Assembly (NCBI GenBank): GCA_036495525.1
Contig: DASXMR010000141.1
Span: 124,001 to 188,000, forward strand
Direction: 5' to 3'
DNA length: 64,000 bases
Source: DASXMR01 sp036495525
GTDB lineage: Bacteria > Actinomycetota > Actinomycetes > Streptosporangiales > Streptosporangiaceae
Part shown: one piece after another, positions 1-8,680 of the stretch
Position numbering within the stretch: position 1 is the first letter of the stretch
Layout of the letters: every line of letters starts with the position of its first letter
Made by a program: the position numbers and the translations under genes
The notes under the pieces: model-generated
The model's database searches: none
What the model was told of the DNA's origin: nothing
What the model saw: the letters and a program-made list of their open reading frames with translations, nothing else

Positions 1-433
1 TGGCGCCCGCGATCACGCAGACCAGGAACAGCGCCCACAGCACGAAGCCGGACGGAGTGCGCAGCCGGCGCGCCTTGTGCGTATGCCAGGCATACATGCG
101 CGCCGCCATCGGAATGGCGAACACGATGAAGCTGTAGTCACCGAAGCCGAGCGCCCACCACAGCGGGTAGCCGCCGAGCAGCGCGGTGACCGGCCAGGCC
201 GGGTGGGCGGCGAGCCAGCTCCTGGCGGCGGCCCGCCGTCCGAGCAGCGCGGCGCGGTGCCGCCTGCGCTGGCCGGCCGCGGCTGCGGCGGCCGCCGGGA
301 TGCTGCGGTCAGCGTCGGCCCTGCTGGTCAGCACGTCGCTCTGGCTGGCCGCGCCGTCGCGGTCAGCCTCAGTGCCGTGCACTGCCAGCCGAGCGCTCGG
401 CCCGCCATGCCGGTAGCCCGGCGGCGCGCTCAC
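1..433 (-). CDS. Partial multi-spanning membrane protein, probable O-antigen polymerase/ligase-type (3' end outside window)
   Basis: The minus frame stays open from a GTG at 433 to the window edge, giving about 144 residues. The first ~85 residues are polar and Ala/Arg-rich. They are followed by hydrophobic segments with aromatic pairs (PLWWALGFGDYSF, then FVLWALFLVCVIAGA), the look of the first membrane helices of actinobacterial Wzy/O-antigen-ligase-like proteins. It lies 50 nt downstream of the chain-length determinant gene on the same strand, which fits an exopolysaccharide assembly locus. No strong ribosome binding site precedes the chosen GTG, so the start is uncertain. The family call rests on context and hydrophobic pattern only, because the diagnostic C-terminal part is missing. 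Confidence 0.5.
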   Translation of the reverse strand, partial: MSAPPGYRHGGPSARLAVHGTEADRDGAASQSDVLTSRADADRSIPAAAAAAAGQRRRHRAALLGRRAAARSWLAAHPAWPVTALLGGYPLWWALGFGDYSFIVFAIPMAARMYAWHTHKARRLRTPSGFVLWALFLVCVIAGA

Positions 434-483
434 CGGCGCACCGCCGGCGTCCGCTCGCCTGCCGCCTGCCTGGCCGACACCGG

Positions 484-2337
484 TCAGCTACCTCCCGCTG
501 CCTTCTTGTCCTCGGTCCCGCCGGCCGGGCCCTGACGGTGGCCTGACTGGCCGAGTCCGGCGGCGCTGATCCGCGGCAGCGGCAGCGTCTCGCTCGGGTT
601 GCGGCCCGGCCGGGCGGCCGGTCCTGCCGGGGCGGCTGGCGCTGGCCGCGGCCTGCTGCTACGGCGCGGCTCGTCGCCGGCCGGCGTCCGCGGCGAGGAG
701 GCCGGCGCTGCCCGGGGCGGAATGCTCACCGGCGCGGCCGGCCCGGACTGCGGCTCGCGGTGCCGCCGGGAAGGCGGCGTCAGCGATGGCACCTCGGCGG
801 CCGGCTGGCTGCGCCTGGACGTGCGGGCGCGGTGCGGCGGCGGGGGCAGCACCAGGGCGCCGAGCACCTGGGTGCGCATCCGGTCTAGCCGCAGGATGAG
901 GTCCGACGCCTCAGCCTTCTTCGAGTCGCGCAGCACGAGCGTGACGACCGCCGCGTCCGCGAACTCGGCCAGGCTCAGGTTGTCCGGGCCGTCGGCGTTG
1001 GGCGGCGCCTCGATGACCACGTACCGCGCATCCTGCTGCAGCTGTGCGACCAGCCGCCTGCTCGTGTCGTACTGATGACTGGCGATGGCGCCGGCCGCGT
1101 CAAGGCCAGGCGTGAGCACCCGCAGGCCGGGCGTGTCAGCCGGGCGCTTGACCACCTCGGCGACGGTGGCCTTGCCCGCCAGCACCTCGGCCGCACCCCG
1201 GCCGTCCCCGACCGACAGCAGCTGCGGGATGATCGCGTCCTCGGCGTCCGCGCAGACCAGGATCACGTCACCGTGGCTGCGCGCGATCGCGGCCGCCAGG
1301 TTCACGGCGGCCACGCTGCCGCCCTCGCCCTGCGAGGCGGCAGCCGCCACGATGACGTGCGGGCCGTCACCGAGGCCAGCCGTGATCGCCTGCGCGGCCG
1401 CGGAGAAGGCACGGCCCGCCTTAGTCCGCATCGGGAACACGCCCGTCTGATGGCCAAGCTTCTTCTGCGCCAGGCTGACCAGCACGGGCAGGTCGAGGAA
1501 GCGCTCGACATCCCTGGTCGCGTGCAGCCGGTCGTCGCGGCTGTCCAGGATGAACGCCCCGGCCAGGCCGAGGATCAGGCCGGCTACCAGGCCGCTCGGC
1601 AGGTACAGCAGCGGGTTGGGGCTGCTCGGCCGCGTCGGCACGGCGCCTGCGGTGATGATGTAGCCGGGCCTGGTGTTGACCGCTGTGCTGATCGTGGAGA
1701 TGTCATTGCGCAGCGCGATGATCGTGGTCTTGATCGTCTTCATGGTTGCCGCGTTCTCGCCGCGGATCGGCGAGCCCTGCCGCTCCGTCAGCATCTTGCG
1801 GTGCACCGCGTTCTCCTGCCTGAGCAGGTTGGTGATCCGGCCCTGCAGCTCCTGCTGCTCCGAGGCGATCTTGCCCTCTGCAGTCGCCTGCCGGGCGCTC
1901 AGGTAGCCGTTAGCGAACGCCTGGGCGCACGCCGCAGCCTGCGCTGGCTGCGGATCCGAGCAGCTGACCGACAGCACGGTGCTGTTGGCCGGCACCGAGA
2001 CGCTGACCTGCTTGAGCAGGTTGCGCAGCGACAGCGGGCTGTGCAGGGTCTTCGCCGCGATCGCGGCCACCGAGTTGGACTGGACGATCTGCGCCTCGTT
2101 GTCCATGTTGACCGCCGCGCCGGTGGTCCGGCCGCCGGCCAGCTGGTTCGCGTTGGCGGCATTGACCTGGACGTAGACCAGCGTGCTGGCGGTATAGGTC
2201 TTGTGCGCCACCTTCAGGTACCCGGCGGCAGCCAGCAAGCCGACCGCGGTCAGGATCAGGATCAGCCAGCCGCGCCGGCGCAGCACTCCAAGGTAGTCGC
2301 CGATCTCGAAGGAATCTGGCCCGGATGAGTAGCTCAT
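484..2337 (-). CDS. Wzz-type chain length determinant fused to a degenerate BY-kinase-like ATPase domain
   Basis: This 617-residue protein starts with a short cytosolic stretch, a membrane segment (WLILILTAVGLLAAAGYL), an extracytoplasmic Wzz domain with a helical middle, a second membrane segment near residue 255 (LPSGLVAGLILGLAGAFIL) and a cytosolic ATPase-like domain. The domain order is that of actinobacterial polysaccharide co-polymerases with a C-terminal tyrosine autokinase. The expected Walker A lysine is absent: around residues 330-345 the loop reads SQGEGGSVAA where the family has GEGKS/T, and the A' motif is VILVCADAED. It probably no longer acts as a kinase. The C-terminal ~110 residues are Pro/Arg/Ala-rich. 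I chose ATG 2337 over an ATG 26 codons upstream because AGGAGG lies 9 nt before it. It likely sets polymer length with the adjacent membrane protein. Confidence 0.8.
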   Translation of the reverse strand: MSYSSGPDSFEIGDYLGVLRRRGWLILILTAVGLLAAAGYLKVAHKTYTASTLVYVQVNAANANQLAGGRTTGAAVNMDNEAQIVQSNSVAAIAAKTLHSPLSLRNLLKQVSVSVPANSTVLSVSCSDPQPAQAAACAQAFANGYLSARQATAEGKIASEQQELQGRITNLLRQENAVHRKMLTERQGSPIRGENAATMKTIKTTIIALRNDISTISTAVNTRPGYIITAGAVPTRPSSPNPLLYLPSGLVAGLILGLAGAFILDSRDDRLHATRDVERFLDLPVLVSLAQKKLGHQTGVFPMRTKAGRAFSAAAQAITAGLGDGPHVIVAAAASQGEGGSVAAVNLAAAIARSHGDVILVCADAEDAIIPQLLSVGDGRGAAEVLAGKATVAEVVKRPADTPGLRVLTPGLDAAGAIASHQYDTSRRLVAQLQQDARYVVIEAPPNADGPDNLSLAEFADAAVVTLVLRDSKKAEASDLILRLDRMRTQVLGALVLPPPPHRARTSRRSQPAAEVPSLTPPSRRHREPQSGPAAPVSIPPRAAPASSPRTPAGDEPRRSSRPRPAPAAPAGPAARPGRNPSETLPLPRISAAGLGQSGHRQGPAGGTEDKKAAGGS

Positions 2338-2698
2338 CCTCGGTACCCTCCTGCCACGCGCCGCCCCCGTGTCCTGACCAGCTTCCCCGGCTAGCAGCAT
2401 AGGCGCCCGGGCCATAAATCCGGCCAGATCGGGCGGCCTGGCTAGCCAGAGGAAGCTTTTCCGTTAACTAATCATGGCTGGCATGTGACGAGAGGGCGCC
2501 CCCCTCGTTCTGCCCGGCCCGACCGCCTGGGCTGACCAGCTTTCCTGACCTGGTGCAATTCCTTCCGCGACGTGGACGCGCAGCGAGGCGATCCGGATGA
2601 CGCGGCTGGCCAGGTTGCTAAGGTCATCTTGCCCGGGTGGCGGGGATTATCCCCTGGCGCGCGGCATGAGCTGACCCCGAGACACCAGGGAGACCCAG
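2338..2698. other. Divergent intergenic region, 361 bases, no gene seen
   Basis: This region separates the minus-strand chain-length gene from the plus-strand S9 peptidase, so it must hold two divergent promoters. A 12-bp perfect palindrome, CTGGCTAGCCAG, sits at 2438-2449 and could be an operator. No -10/-35 pair stands out. The plus-strand open frame at 2572 has no homology I recognise. Confidence 0.5.
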
Positions 2699-4735
2699 AT
2701 GCCGCGTACCGGCGACGTTGCCGAATTCCTCGCTATTCCCAGGGTGAACGGGCTGCGGCTGTCGCCGGACGGCAGCTGGCTGGCGGCGCCAGTGCAGACC
2801 ATGCACCCCGACGGTAGCAAGTACGTCACCAGCATCTGGCGGATCGACCCGGCAGGCGCCGCCCCGGTCAGGCTTACCTGGTCGGCAGAGGGTGAGTCAG
2901 CGCCCGAGTTCCTGCCGGACGGATCGCTGCTGTTCATCTCCAAGCGGCCGGGGCCGCCGGCCGCGGACAAGAACGGGACAGCGGAAGCCGACCGCAGGCC
3001 GGCCCTGTGGCTGCTGCCGGCGGCCGGCGGTGACGCCCGGCTGGTCGCTTCGCCGCCCGGCGGGGTCGGTGGTGTCGCCGCCGCCCGCGCGGCTGGCCGG
3101 TTCCTGCTGTCCGCTCCGGTCTTCCCCGGCGCGGAGTCGGCTGCGCAGGACGCGCAGCGGCGCAAGGCGCGCAAGGACGCCGGGGTGAACGCGATCCTGC
3201 ACGAGGGCGGCCTGGTCAGGTACTGGGATCACGACCTCGGCCCGGACTGCCAGCGGCTGCTGACAGCGGAGCCGCCAGGCCAGCACGAAGCCGGCCCAGC
3301 CGAGCCCCGCGACCTCACACCGGACGCCGGCCGCGCGCTGGACGAGCAGTCGTCCTGGCTGTCACCGGACGGAACGCTGGCGGTGACCGGCTGGTGGATC
3401 TACGGGGCGGACGGTGAGATGCGCGCTGAGGTGGCTGTCATCGACGTGGCCACGGGCGAGCGCCGGGTGCTGCTGTCAGACCCGGACGCCAACTTCCACT
3501 CGCCGCAGGTCTCGCCGGACGGGCGGCTGGTGCTCGCCGTGCGCGACGAGCACGACACCTATCAGCGGCCAGGTGAGGTGACGCTTGTCGTGGCCGCGCT
3601 GGATGGCAGTGACGGCGATCAGCCGCGTGACCTGCTGCCCGGCTGGGATCGGCGGCCTGGTGACGCCGCCTGGGCGCCCGACTCGGCGTCGGTCTTCGTC
3701 TGCGCCGACGACCGCGGGCGCTGCCCGGTCTTCCGCGCCGCGCTGGCCGGGGGCGAGATCACCCCGGTCACTTCCGACGACGCCGCCTACTCCTCGCCGT
3801 GCCCAGCGCCGGACGGCACGGCGCTGTACGCGCTGCGGTCGGCGATCGACCAGCCGCCGGCCCCAGTGCGGATCAGCCTGAGCGGGCCAGCCGGCCCGGT
3901 TTTCCTGCAGAGCCCGGCCGGGACGGTCGAGACCAGCAGCCGGGTGGAGGAAGTAGCCGCCACCGCGTCGGACGGGACCGGCCTGCGCGGCTGGCTTGTG
4001 CTGCCCGAGGGGGCCAGCCGGGCCGCGCCGGCGCCGCTGCTGCTGTGGGTGCACGGCGGCCCGGTGTCCAGCTGGAACGCGTGGTCCTGGCGGTGGAATC
4101 CGCTGCTGGCCGCTGCCCGCGGCTACGCGGTGCTGCTGCCTGATCCGGCGCTGTCCACCGGCTACGGGCACGATTTCCTGGTCCGTGGCTACGGCACCTG
4201 GGGCGACAAGCCGTATACCGACGTCATGGACATCACCGACGCGGTCGCCGCCAGGCCGGACATCGACAGCGGCCGGACGGCGATGATGGGCGGCTCCTTT
4301 GGCGGCTACATGGCCAACTGGATCGCCGGGCACACCGACCGGTTCGCGGCGATCGTCAGCCACGCCGGGCTGTGGGCGCTCGACCAGATGTTCGGCACCA
4401 CCGACGGGCCGCCATTCTGGCGTCACGAGTTCGGTGACCCGGCCACCATGCCGGAACGCTACGAGGCCTGCTCGCCGCACCTGCACCTCGACAAGATCGT
4501 CACGCCGATGCTGATCATCCACGGCGACAAGGACTACCGGGTACCGGTCGGCGAGGCGCTGCGGCTGTACTGGGACCTGCGCGGCCACGGCAAAGAGGCC
4601 AAGTTCCTGTACTTCCCCGACGAGAACCACTGGATCCTCAAGCCGGGCGACGCCAGGGTCTGGTACGAGACCGTGTTCGCCTTCCTGGCCGAGCAGGTGC
4701 TCGGCGAGAAGTGGCAGCAGCCCGAGCTGCTCTGA
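2699..4735 (+). CDS. S9 family peptidase (acylaminoacyl/prolyl oligopeptidase type)
   Basis: The 678-residue protein has an N-terminal beta-propeller-like half with repeated SPDG turns (WLSPDGTL, QVSPDGRL) and a C-terminal alpha/beta hydrolase domain from about residue 410. The nucleophile elbow GGSFGGYM places Ser533. The charge relay Asp612 lies in HGDKDYRVP and His644 in DENHW, all at family spacing. These enzymes cleave short peptides, removing N-terminal acylated or proline-containing dipeptides. No signal peptide is visible, so it is probably cytosolic. The start is supported by GGGAGA just upstream of the ATG. It stands alone between the polysaccharide locus and menG, with 43 nt to the next gene. 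Confidence 0.92.
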   Translation: MPRTGDVAEFLAIPRVNGLRLSPDGSWLAAPVQTMHPDGSKYVTSIWRIDPAGAAPVRLTWSAEGESAPEFLPDGSLLFISKRPGPPAADKNGTAEADRRPALWLLPAAGGDARLVASPPGGVGGVAAARAAGRFLLSAPVFPGAESAAQDAQRRKARKDAGVNAILHEGGLVRYWDHDLGPDCQRLLTAEPPGQHEAGPAEPRDLTPDAGRALDEQSSWLSPDGTLAVTGWWIYGADGEMRAEVAVIDVATGERRVLLSDPDANFHSPQVSPDGRLVLAVRDEHDTYQRPGEVTLVVAALDGSDGDQPRDLLPGWDRRPGDAAWAPDSASVFVCADDRGRCPVFRAALAGGEITPVTSDDAAYSSPCPAPDGTALYALRSAIDQPPAPVRISLSGPAGPVFLQSPAGTVETSSRVEEVAATASDGTGLRGWLVLPEGASRAAPAPLLLWVHGGPVSSWNAWSWRWNPLLAAARGYAVLLPDPALSTGYGHDFLVRGYGTWGDKPYTDVMDITDAVAARPDIDSGRTAMMGGSFGGYMANWIAGHTDRFAAIVSHAGLWALDQMFGTTDGPPFWRHEFGDPATMPERYEACSPHLHLDKIVTPMLIIHGDKDYRVPVGEALRLYWDLRGHGKEAKFLYFPDENHWILKPGDARVWYETVFAFLAEQVLGEKWQQPELL

Positions 4736-4778
4736 GCGCGGTCACCTGGCCAGGCCGCCGGTATGCCAGGCTGCCGGC

Positions 4779-5534
4779 ATGAGACGCGCCAAGCTGGACA
4801 AGCGGCCGGCCGACGTCGCGGCGATGTTCGACGGCGTGGCGGAACGATACGACCTGGTCAACGACGTGCTGTCGGCTGGCCAGGACCGGCGCTGGCGCGC
4901 GGTCGTGGCCAGCGCGGTCGGCGCAGGCCCCGGCGAGCTGGTGCTCGACCTGGCGGCTGGCACGGGCACCTCGTCGCGGGCGCTGGCCGCGGCCGGCGCG
5001 CGGTGCGTGGCGTGCGACTTCTCGCTCGGCATGCTCCGGGTCGGCGCGCGCAGGCCGTCGGCTGGGGTTGCCTTCGCGGCCGGCGACGCGCTGGCGCTGC
5101 CGTTCGCCGACACCGTCTTTGACGCGGTGACCATCTCCTTCGGGCTGCGCAACGTCGCCGACGCCGGCGCCGCGCTGACCGAGCTGCTGCGGGTCACCAG
5201 GCCCGGCGGCAGCCTGGTTGTCTGCGAGTTCAGCCACCTGCGGCCGGCCCTGCTTGACCGCTGGTACCAGCGGTACCTGAGTATCGCGCTGCCGCTGATC
5301 GCCCGGCGGCTGTCAGGTAACGCACCGGCCTACAACTACCTGGCCGAGTCGATCGGCGCCTGGCCCGGCCAGCGGCAGCTGGCCGCCATGATCGGCGCGG
5401 CCGGCTGGACTGCGGTGCGCTGGCGCAGCCTCACGCTCGGCGTCGTGGCGCTGCACACCGCCCGCCGGCCTGCGAAAACCCCGCCCCGACCGGGCGCGCG
5501 GGGCGCGGCCGGCCCGGTGCGGGGGAAGGACTAG
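4779..5534 (+). CDS. menG: Demethylmenaquinone methyltransferase
   Basis: This 251-residue class I SAM methyltransferase opens with the UbiE/MenG signature (KLDKRPADVAAMFDGVAERYD), followed by motif I LVLDLAAGTGTSS near residue 55. The post-motif segment FGLRNVADAGAALTELLRV and the C-terminal YNYLAESI are also typical. It adds the final methyl group to demethylmenaquinone, giving the electron acceptor used by the NADH dehydrogenase encoded just downstream. The C-terminal ~20 residues are basic and Pro/Gly-rich, beyond the usual family length. The flavoprotein gene follows after 50 nt, so the two may be cotranscribed. Confidence 0.93.
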   Translation: MRRAKLDKRPADVAAMFDGVAERYDLVNDVLSAGQDRRWRAVVASAVGAGPGELVLDLAAGTGTSSRALAAAGARCVACDFSLGMLRVGARRPSAGVAFAAGDALALPFADTVFDAVTISFGLRNVADAGAALTELLRVTRPGGSLVVCEFSHLRPALLDRWYQRYLSIALPLIARRLSGNAPAYNYLAESIGAWPGQRQLAAMIGAAGWTAVRWRSLTLGVVALHTARRPAKTPPRPGARGAAGPVRGKD

Positions 5535-5584
5535 ACTTTCGCTGAGGCACTTGTGAAGCCGTTCACAAGAGATCAGGACGGGTT

Positions 5585-6889
5585 GTGACCGAGCACGCAC
5601 CCCCAGCAGGCACCCCGGACCTAGCCCCTGACGCGGCCGACGTCATCGTCGTGGGAGCCGGCCCGGCGGGCTCGTCGGTGGCCTATTACCTGGCCACGGC
5701 GGGCCTTGACGTGCTGATGCTCGAGAAGACCGCCTTTCCGAGGGAAAAGGTCTGCGGCGACGGGCTCACCCCGCGGGCGGTCAAGGCGCTGACCGGCATG
5801 GGCGTGCCGATCAGCGAGCAGGACGGCTGGCTGCGCAACAAGGGCCTGCGGATCATCGGCGGCGGCGGCCGGATCGAGCTCGACTGGCCCGACCTGTCCA
5901 GTTATCCCGGCTACGGCATGGTGCGCAGCCGCCTGGACTTCGACGAGACTCTCGCCCGGCACGCGCAGAAGGCTGGCGCCCGGCTGCTGGAGGGCGTGAA
6001 CGTGACCGGGCCGGTGCTCGACGAGCGCACCGGCCGGATCACCGGGGTGACCGCGCGGCAGGCAGGCCCTGACAAGGACCAGGGAGAACGAGAATTCCGC
6101 GGCCGGCTCGTCGTGGCCGCGGACGGCAACTCTTCGCGGCTGTCGGTCGCCATGGGCCTGCGACGGCGCGACGACCGGCCGATCGGCGTCGCGGTGCGCA
6201 GTTACTACACCACGCCACGTCACGACGACGACTATCTCGAAGCGTGGCTCGACCTGTGGGACGGCAACTCGCTGCTGCCCGGCTACGGCTGGATCTTCGG
6301 CATGGGCGACGGCACAAGCAACGTGGGCATCGGGCTGCTGAACACCTCAGCGTCGTTCCAGAACATCGACTACCGGGCGCTGCTGCGCCGCTGGCTGGCC
6401 GGGATGCCGCCGGAGTGGGGCATGTGCGAGGAGAACCGCACCCAGCCGGTGCGCGGCGCGGCGCTGCCCATGGGTTTCAGCCGGACCCCGCACTACACAA
6501 GCGGGCTGCTGCTGGCCGGGGACTCAGGCGGCATGGTCAACCCGTTCAACGGCGAGGGCATCGCTTACGCGCTTGAGGCTGGCGAGATCGCCGCGCGCAC
6601 CATCGCCGAGGCGCTGGACAGGCCAAGTGCGGCGGCCGCCGAGACGGTGCTGCAGACCTACCCCGACGAGCTGCGGCGCGCCTGGGGCGGCTACTACACG
6701 CTGGGCCGCACGTTCGTGAAGCTGATCGGCAAGCCGTCCTTCATGCAGTTCGCGACCAGGCACGGAGTGAAGCGCCCGTGGGTGATGAAGTTCACCATGA
6801 AGCTGCTCGGCAACCTGACAGAGACCCGTGGCGGCGACGCAGTCGACCGCCTGGTGAACGCAGTGTCTAAGATGACGCCGGCGGCCTAG
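5585..6889 (+). CDS. Geranylgeranyl reductase family FAD-dependent oxidoreductase (menaquinone side-chain reductase candidate)
   Basis: The 434-residue flavoprotein has an N-terminal dinucleotide-binding motif (VIVVGAGPAGSS, about residues 19-30). A CGDGLTPRA segment follows near residue 58, and the FAD motif LLAGDSGGMVNPFNGEGI lies near residue 310, as in geranylgeranyl reductases. In actinobacteria, members next to men and nuo genes (MenJ type) saturate one isoprene unit of menaquinone. The position between menG and nuoA supports that role, although archaeal-lipid-type or carotenoid reductases share the fold. Translation most likely starts at the GTG at 5585, with only a weak upstream purine stretch. 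A 104-nt gap precedes nuoA. Confidence 0.85.
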   Translation: MTEHAPPAGTPDLAPDAADVIVVGAGPAGSSVAYYLATAGLDVLMLEKTAFPREKVCGDGLTPRAVKALTGMGVPISEQDGWLRNKGLRIIGGGGRIELDWPDLSSYPGYGMVRSRLDFDETLARHAQKAGARLLEGVNVTGPVLDERTGRITGVTARQAGPDKDQGEREFRGRLVVAADGNSSRLSVAMGLRRRDDRPIGVAVRSYYTTPRHDDDYLEAWLDLWDGNSLLPGYGWIFGMGDGTSNVGIGLLNTSASFQNIDYRALLRRWLAGMPPEWGMCEENRTQPVRGAALPMGFSRTPHYTSGLLLAGDSGGMVNPFNGEGIAYALEAGEIAARTIAEALDRPSAAAAETVLQTYPDELRRAWGGYYTLGRTFVKLIGKPSFMQFATRHGVKRPWVMKFTMKLLGNLTETRGGDAVDRLVNAVSKMTPAA

Positions 6890-6993
6890 CCACCGCGCAC
6901 GGGCGCTGCCCCAAGAGCGCAACGCGGCCGGACAGCCAGGTGACGACCTGGCGCCAGGCACGGTCCGGCCGGGATAAGAGAGGAGAAGGCACG

Positions 6994-7350
6994 ATGGCTC
7001 ACTATGTGCCGATCGCGGTGCTGGCCGGACTGGCCTTGGTCTTCGCGATCTTCTCGCTGGTGGCAGGCACGCTGGCCGGCCCGCGACGGTGGAACCGGGC
7101 CAAGCTCGAAGCCTACGAGTGCGGCATCGAGCCGACCAGGCAGCCGAGCGGGATCCGGTTCCCGGTGAAGTACTACCTGACCGCGATGCTGTTCATCGTC
7201 TTCGACATCGAGATCGTCTTCCTCTACCCGTGGGCCGTCGCGTTCGACCGGCTCGGCCTGTTCGGCCTGGTCGAGATGGTCACCTTCATCGCTACCGTGC
7301 TGGTCGCGTACGCCTACGTGTGGCGCCGCGGCGGTCTGGAGTGGGACTAG
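6994..7350 (+). CDS. nuoA: NADH-quinone oxidoreductase subunit A
   Basis: This 118-residue membrane subunit has three hydrophobic helices and the family signature YECGIEPTRQPSG between helices 1 and 2, then FIVFDIEIVFLYPWA in helix 2. It belongs to the proton-pumping arm of complex I near the quinone site. I placed the start at the ATG at 6994, not at an upstream in-frame codon, because AGGAGA lies 7 nt before it and the resulting N-terminus fits the family length. It is the first gene of a complete, co-directional nuoA-N operon. nuoB begins 2 nt after its stop. Confidence 0.96.
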   Translation: MAHYVPIAVLAGLALVFAIFSLVAGTLAGPRRWNRAKLEAYECGIEPTRQPSGIRFPVKYYLTAMLFIVFDIEIVFLYPWAVAFDRLGLFGLVEMVTFIATVLVAYAYVWRRGGLEWD

Positions 7351-7352
7351 CC

Positions 7353-7946
7353 ATGGGCCTTGAGGAAAAGCTGCCGAGCGGGATCCTGCTGACCACCGTC
7401 GAGAAGCTGGCCGGCTACGCGCGCAAGAGCTCGGTCTGGCCGGCCACCTTCGGGCTGGCCTGCTGCGCGATCGAGCTGATGTCGACCGGCGGGCCGCGGC
7501 ACGACCTCGCCAGGTTCGGCATGGAGCGGGCCTCGAACACCCCGCGCCAGGCTGACCTGATGATCGTGGCCGGCCGGGTCAGCCAGAAGATGGCGCCGGT
7601 GCTGCGGCAGATCTACGACCAGATGTCCGAGCCCAAGTGGGTCATCTCGATGGGCGTGTGCGCGTCAAGCGGCGGCATGTTCAACAACTACGCGATCGTC
7701 CAGGGCGTCGACCACATCGTGCCCGTCGACATCTACCTGCCTGGCTGCCCGCCACGGCCGGAGATGCTGCTCGACTCCATCGTCAAGCTGCACGACAAGA
7801 TCCAGAACATGAAGCTCGGGGTGAACCGGGAGCGGCAGATCACCGAGCTGGAAGAGGCGAGGCTGCGCCGGCTGCCGCTGGTGCCGTCGCTGTCCGGCCC
7901 GGTGCCCGGCCAGCAGTCGCTGCCTGACCCAGGGGTGCACTCGTGA
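7353..7946 (+). CDS. nuoB: NADH-quinone oxidoreductase subunit B (cluster N2)
   Basis: The 197-residue protein carries the four cysteines for the terminal [4Fe-4S] cluster N2: tandem Cys in LACCAIELM, one in GVCASSGGM and one in PGCPPRPE. N2 passes electrons to menaquinone at the junction of the peripheral and membrane arms. The ATG at 7353 gives the normal N-terminus (GLEEKLPSGILLTT). The last ~30 residues are a variable Pro-rich tail. Its stop overlaps the nuoC start by 4 nt (GTGA), indicating translational coupling. Confidence 0.97.
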   Translation: MGLEEKLPSGILLTTVEKLAGYARKSSVWPATFGLACCAIELMSTGGPRHDLARFGMERASNTPRQADLMIVAGRVSQKMAPVLRQIYDQMSEPKWVISMGVCASSGGMFNNYAIVQGVDHIVPVDIYLPGCPPRPEMLLDSIVKLHDKIQNMKLGVNRERQITELEEARLRRLPLVPSLSGPVPGQQSLPDPGVHS

Positions 7947-8680
7947 CCAGTGACAACCTGCCCGCCAAGGGCGAGGAGCAGCAGGGCGAGGACGCGGCGG
8001 CGGTGGCCGGGCAGCAGCGGCTGGCCGAGCCCGTCGCCAGGACCGGCATGTTCGGCGTCAGCGGCACCCCCGACACCTCGGGGTACGGCGACCTCAAGGT
8101 CCGCAGGCCGCCGCCGCTGGCCAGCTCGCCGCCCTACGGCGGCTACTTCGACCAGCTCGCCGACGACCTCGGCGACGCGCTTGACCGCGCCGGGCTCAGC
8201 TTCGGCGACGCGATCGAGCGGGTTGTCAGCCAGCACGGCGAGCTGACCTTCCACGTCCGCCGGGCCGCGCTGACCGCGGTAGCCAGCCGGCTACGAGACG
8301 AGCCGGCCCTGGCCTTCGAGCTGTGCACCGGGGTGTCCGGGGTGCACTATCCCGCCGATGCCGGCGCCGAGCTGCACGCCGTCTACCACCTGGTGTCGCT
8401 GACCCACAACCGGCGGCTGCGGCTCGAGGTCGCCGCGCCTGACGCTGACCCGCACATCCCGTCGGTGGCCGGCATCTACCCGACCTGTGACTGGCACGAG
8501 CGCGAGACCTGGGACTTCTTCGGGATCGTCTTCGACGGTCACCCCGCGCTGACCAGGATCGAGATGCCGGACGACTGGAAGGGCCATCCGCAGCGCAAGG
8601 ACTACCCGCTGGGCGGCATCCCGGTGGAGTACCGGGGCGCGACCGTCCCGGCACCGGACGAGCGGAGGTCGTACGAATGA
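7943..8680 (+). CDS. nuoC: NADH-quinone oxidoreductase subunit C
   Basis: This 245-residue subunit of the peripheral arm keeps the 30-kDa subunit signature near its C-terminus: YPTCDWHERETWDFFGI followed by HPQRKDYPLGG. The N-terminal ~75 residues are a low-complexity, Gln/Ala/Pro-rich extension also common in other actinobacterial NuoC. It begins with GTG inside the nuoB stop and ends in an ATGA overlap with nuoD. NuoC and NuoD are separate genes here, not fused as in enterobacteria. Confidence 0.96.
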   Translation: MTSDNLPAKGEEQQGEDAAAVAGQQRLAEPVARTGMFGVSGTPDTSGYGDLKVRRPPPLASSPPYGGYFDQLADDLGDALDRAGLSFGDAIERVVSQHGELTFHVRRAALTAVASRLRDEPALAFELCTGVSGVHYPADAGAELHAVYHLVSLTHNRRLRLEVAAPDADPHIPSVAGIYPTCDWHERETWDFFGIVFDGHPALTRIEMPDDWKGHPQRKDYPLGGIPVEYRGATVPAPDERRSYE

